This document shows, in pieces, positions 6,117 through 7,928 of a stretch of DNA of 7,928 nucleotides. A program made the position numbers and the translations under genes. The DNA lies in assembly GCA_019237355.1 (NCBI GenBank), contig JAFAHH010001023.1, positions 1 through 7,928 of the forward strand. The letters run 5' to 3'. The notes under the pieces were generated by a model. That model was not told where the DNA came from. It saw only the letters and a program-made list of their open reading frames with translations, and searched no databases. This DNA is from Acetobacteraceae bacterium. Lineage in GTDB: Bacteria > Pseudomonadota > Alphaproteobacteria > Acetobacterales > Acetobacteraceae. Each line of letters begins with the position of its first letter. Position 1 is the stretch's first letter.

Positions 6117-6554
6117 ATGGCGGCTGAACACACCCGGAACTATTGGCTCGTTAAGACCGAACCGGATGCTTTCAGTTGGGATCAGCAGGTCGCGCATGGC
6201 GTTGAACCCTGGACCGGCGTGCGGAACCATGTTGCCAGGAAGCACCTTCAGGCCATGCGGGTGGGCGACCGGGCCTTCTTCTACCACTCGAATGTGGGGA
6301 AGGAGATTGTCGGTATCGTCGAGGTCGTGCGGGAGGCCTATCCCGATCCAACCGCCCAGTCGGGGCACTGGGTATGCGTCGATGTGCGCGCTGTTGGGCC
6401 CATGCCCAGACCGGTTTCGCTCGCGGCGATCAAAGCCGAGCCGCGGTTGCGGGATATGCTTCTCGTGCGGCAGGGGCGGCTCTCGGTTTCGCCGGTTTCC
6501 CCGGAGGCTTGGGACCTCATTTGCCGGATGGGCGGTTGGCCGTGTTCTGCATGA
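6117..6554 (+). CDS. EVE domain-containing protein, 145 aa
   Basis: A single EVE domain (PUA-like fold), as in human thymocyte nuclear protein 1 and many alphaproteobacterial proteins. The signature blocks are YWLVKTEPDAFSWD (9-22), WTGVRNHVARKHLQAMRVGDRAFFYHS (32-58), GIVEVVREAYPDP (66-78) and, near the end, LVRQGRLSVSPVSPEAWDLI (116-135). PUA-like and EVE domains bind nucleic acids, with evidence for recognition of modified bases in related proteins; the cellular job of this stand-alone form is not settled. The protein is full length with a strong ribosome site. It diverges from ccmC, and aspS follows after 129 bp on the same strand with its own weak upstream signals. No restriction or defence gene is next to it. 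Confidence 0.95.
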   Translation: MAAEHTRNYWLVKTEPDAFSWDQQVAHGVEPWTGVRNHVARKHLQAMRVGDRAFFYHSNVGKEIVGIVEVVREAYPDPTAQSGHWVCVDVRAVGPMPRPVSLAAIKAEPRLRDMLLVRQGRLSVSPVSPEAWDLICRMGGWPCSA

Positions 6555-6683
6555 CTCTGCAAACCGCTTGTGACCTCGAACTGGCTCGGCAGGCGCAGGC
6601 CAGGCGGCGGAATACCCGTACGTCGCTTGACGTCGCGGCCCTGGCTGTCATCTCTGCGCCGTCTTTTGCAGGACGAGACCTTG

Positions 6684-7928
6684 ATGCATCCCTATCGCAC
6701 CCATACCTGCGGCGCGCTTCGCGCCAGCGACACCGGCCAGACGGCACGCCTCTCCGGCTGGGTGCACAGTAAGCGCGACCACGGCCATTTGCTGTTCATC
6801 GATTTGCGTGACCATTACGGGATTACGCAAATCGTGTTCGACCCGAGTAGCCCGGCTTTCGCCCCAGCCGAGGCGGTGCGGCTGGAGAGCGTGATTACCG
6901 TAACTGGCCGTGTAGTGTCCCGCGAGCCGGGCACGGTCAACCCCAAGCTGCCCACAGGCGAAATCGAGCTACGCGCGGAGGACCTGGTGGTGCAATCGGC
7001 GGCCGAGGTGCTGCCGATGCAGATTGCCGGGGATGAGAAATATCCAGAGGAGATTAGGCTCCGCTACCGCTTCCTCGACCTGCGCCGCGAGCGCATGCAC
7101 CGCAACATGATGCTGCGGGCGCATGTGATCGCGAGCATTCGCCGGCGGATGATCGAGGCCGGATTTACCGAGTTCCAAACCCCGATCCTGACCGCTTCCA
7201 GCCCCGAGGGCGCGCGCGACTTCCTGGTGCCCTCGCGCCTGCATCCGGGAACCTTTTACGCCCTTCCGCAGGCCCCGCAACAATTCAAGCAACTGCTCAT
7301 GGTGGCGGGATTCGACAAATATTTTCAGATTGCACCTTGTTTCCGGGATGAGGCCTCCCGCGCGGACCGCTCGCCGGGTGAGTTCTACCAGCTCGATTTC
7401 GAGATGAGCTATGTCACTCAGGAGGATGTGTTCGATACGCTCGAGCCCGTGCTTGCTGGCGTCTTTGAGGAGTTTGCGGCAGGGCGCGCCGTATCCAAGC
7501 CGCCCTTTCCCCGCATTCCCTATGCGACCGCGCTGCTCGAGTACGGAACGGATAAACCCGACTTACGCAACCCGCTGAAAATCGCCGATTTAACCAGGCA
7601 CTTCGCGGAATCGAGCTTCGGCTTATTTGCCCGGATCGCAGCTTCCGGTGGGATCGTGCGGGCAATTCCGGCGCCTGGCGCTGGGCGAAACCCGCGTAGC
7701 TTTTTCGATAAACTGAACGAATGGGCGCGCGAGGAAGGGGCTGGCGGACTCGGATACATCATCTATGACGCAGCCGGGCCGAGAGGACCGATCGCCCGCA
7801 ACCTCGAGGCCGATCGTGCCGAGGCCATCCGTGGGGCATGCGGCTTACAGGCTGGGGACGCCGTGTTCTTCGCCGCAGGAAAGGGGGAGGACCCGGTCAA
7901 ATTCGCGGGCAATGTGCGGGCGCGGCTC
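6684..7928 (+). CDS. aspS: Aspartyl-tRNA synthetase, N-terminal 415 codons (runs off the window)
   Basis: Class II synthetase that attaches aspartate to tRNA-Asp in the cytoplasm. MHPYRTHTCGALRAS at the start is typical of alphaproteobacterial AspS. Next come the OB-fold anticodon-binding domain (about 1-110; GWVHSKRDHG 25-34), DEKYPEEIRLRYRFLDLRR, the motif 1 region (EFQTPILTASSPEGARDFLVPSR), QAPQQFKQLLM from Gln196, and motif 2 with FRDE (220-223) then RADRSPGEFYQLD. The bacterial insertion domain begins after YGTDKPD (287-293). Motif 3 and the C-terminus lie beyond the edge, as a bacterial-type AspRS has about 590 residues. The frame is open throughout. His33 and Gly83 correspond to residues tied to tRNA-Asn acceptance in P. 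aeruginosa AspRS. AGGA at 6670-6673 is a moderate ribosome site ten bases upstream. TTGACG at 6627-6632 could be a -35 box, but no good -10 follows. Confidence 0.97.
   Translation, partial: MHPYRTHTCGALRASDTGQTARLSGWVHSKRDHGHLLFIDLRDHYGITQIVFDPSSPAFAPAEAVRLESVITVTGRVVSREPGTVNPKLPTGEIELRAEDLVVQSAAEVLPMQIAGDEKYPEEIRLRYRFLDLRRERMHRNMMLRAHVIASIRRRMIEAGFTEFQTPILTASSPEGARDFLVPSRLHPGTFYALPQAPQQFKQLLMVAGFDKYFQIAPCFRDEASRADRSPGEFYQLDFEMSYVTQEDVFDTLEPVLAGVFEEFAAGRAVSKPPFPRIPYATALLEYGTDKPDLRNPLKIADLTRHFAESSFGLFARIAASGGIVRAIPAPGAGRNPRSFFDKLNEWAREEGAGGLGYIIYDAAGPRGPIARNLEADRAEAIRGACGLQAGDAVFFAAGKGEDPVKFAGNVRARL

Noticed and set aside
5659..6573. 304-codon open frame on the plus strand opposite ccmC and across the EVE gene
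   Set aside because: It is antisense to ccmC, which has all its family motifs, and then runs in a wrong frame through EVE. The product is Arg/Pro/Ser-rich with no domain, as expected for a GC-rich shadow frame.
6627..6655. Possible sigma-70 promoter (TTGACG) ahead of aspS
   Set aside because: The hexamers 15-17 bases downstream match the -10 consensus poorly, so it is mentioned only under aspS.

Overview
The window reads as a stretch of GC-rich chromosome from an alphaproteobacterium. Support: aspS begins with the N-terminus typical of that class, and a ccmC-ccmD pair is present. The glycosyltransferase-9-like protein is of a type I associate with Rhodospirillales/Acetobacteraceae-like bacteria. 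The order-level placement is inference. I see no rRNA, tRNA, CRISPR array, transposase or phage gene.

Layout. (1) 1-1626: a GT-B/GT9-like protein on the minus strand and a membrane-anchored DUF218 (YdcF/SanA/ElyC-type) protein on the plus strand. They diverge, and their best start codons overlap head to head by 17 bp. (2) 1623-1764: a roughly 110-bp imperfect palindrome around a perfect 10-bp stem, bracketed by an exact 10-bp direct repeat, one copy of which contains the DUF218 stop codon. It looks like a small non-coding palindromic/MITE-like element. (3) 1765-2123: about 360 bp with no convincing gene. (4) 2124-5097: a compact three-gene plus-strand cluster made of a probably exported alpha/beta hydrolase, a CaiB/BaiF-type (class III) CoA-transferase and a YfcG-like Nu-class glutathione transferase. 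The gaps are 29 bp and then a 4-bp ATGA overlap. (5) 5146-6038, minus strand: ccmC and the small GTG-start ccmD, overlapping by 4 bp (GTGA), for haem delivery in cytochrome c maturation. (6) 6117-6554: an EVE-domain protein divergent from ccmC. (7) 6684-end: the first 415 codons of aspS, carrying residues linked to a non-discriminating AspRS.

How they work together. The hydrolase/CoA-transferase/GST cluster may be one catabolic or detoxification transcription unit, but its substrate cannot be read from sequence. CcmC and CcmD work together in the inner membrane to load haem onto CcmE; the remaining ccm genes are not in this window. aspS is housekeeping. I found no clear undescribed system. 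The most unusual items are the palindromic element, the divergent overlapping starts and the atypical DUF218 active-site region.
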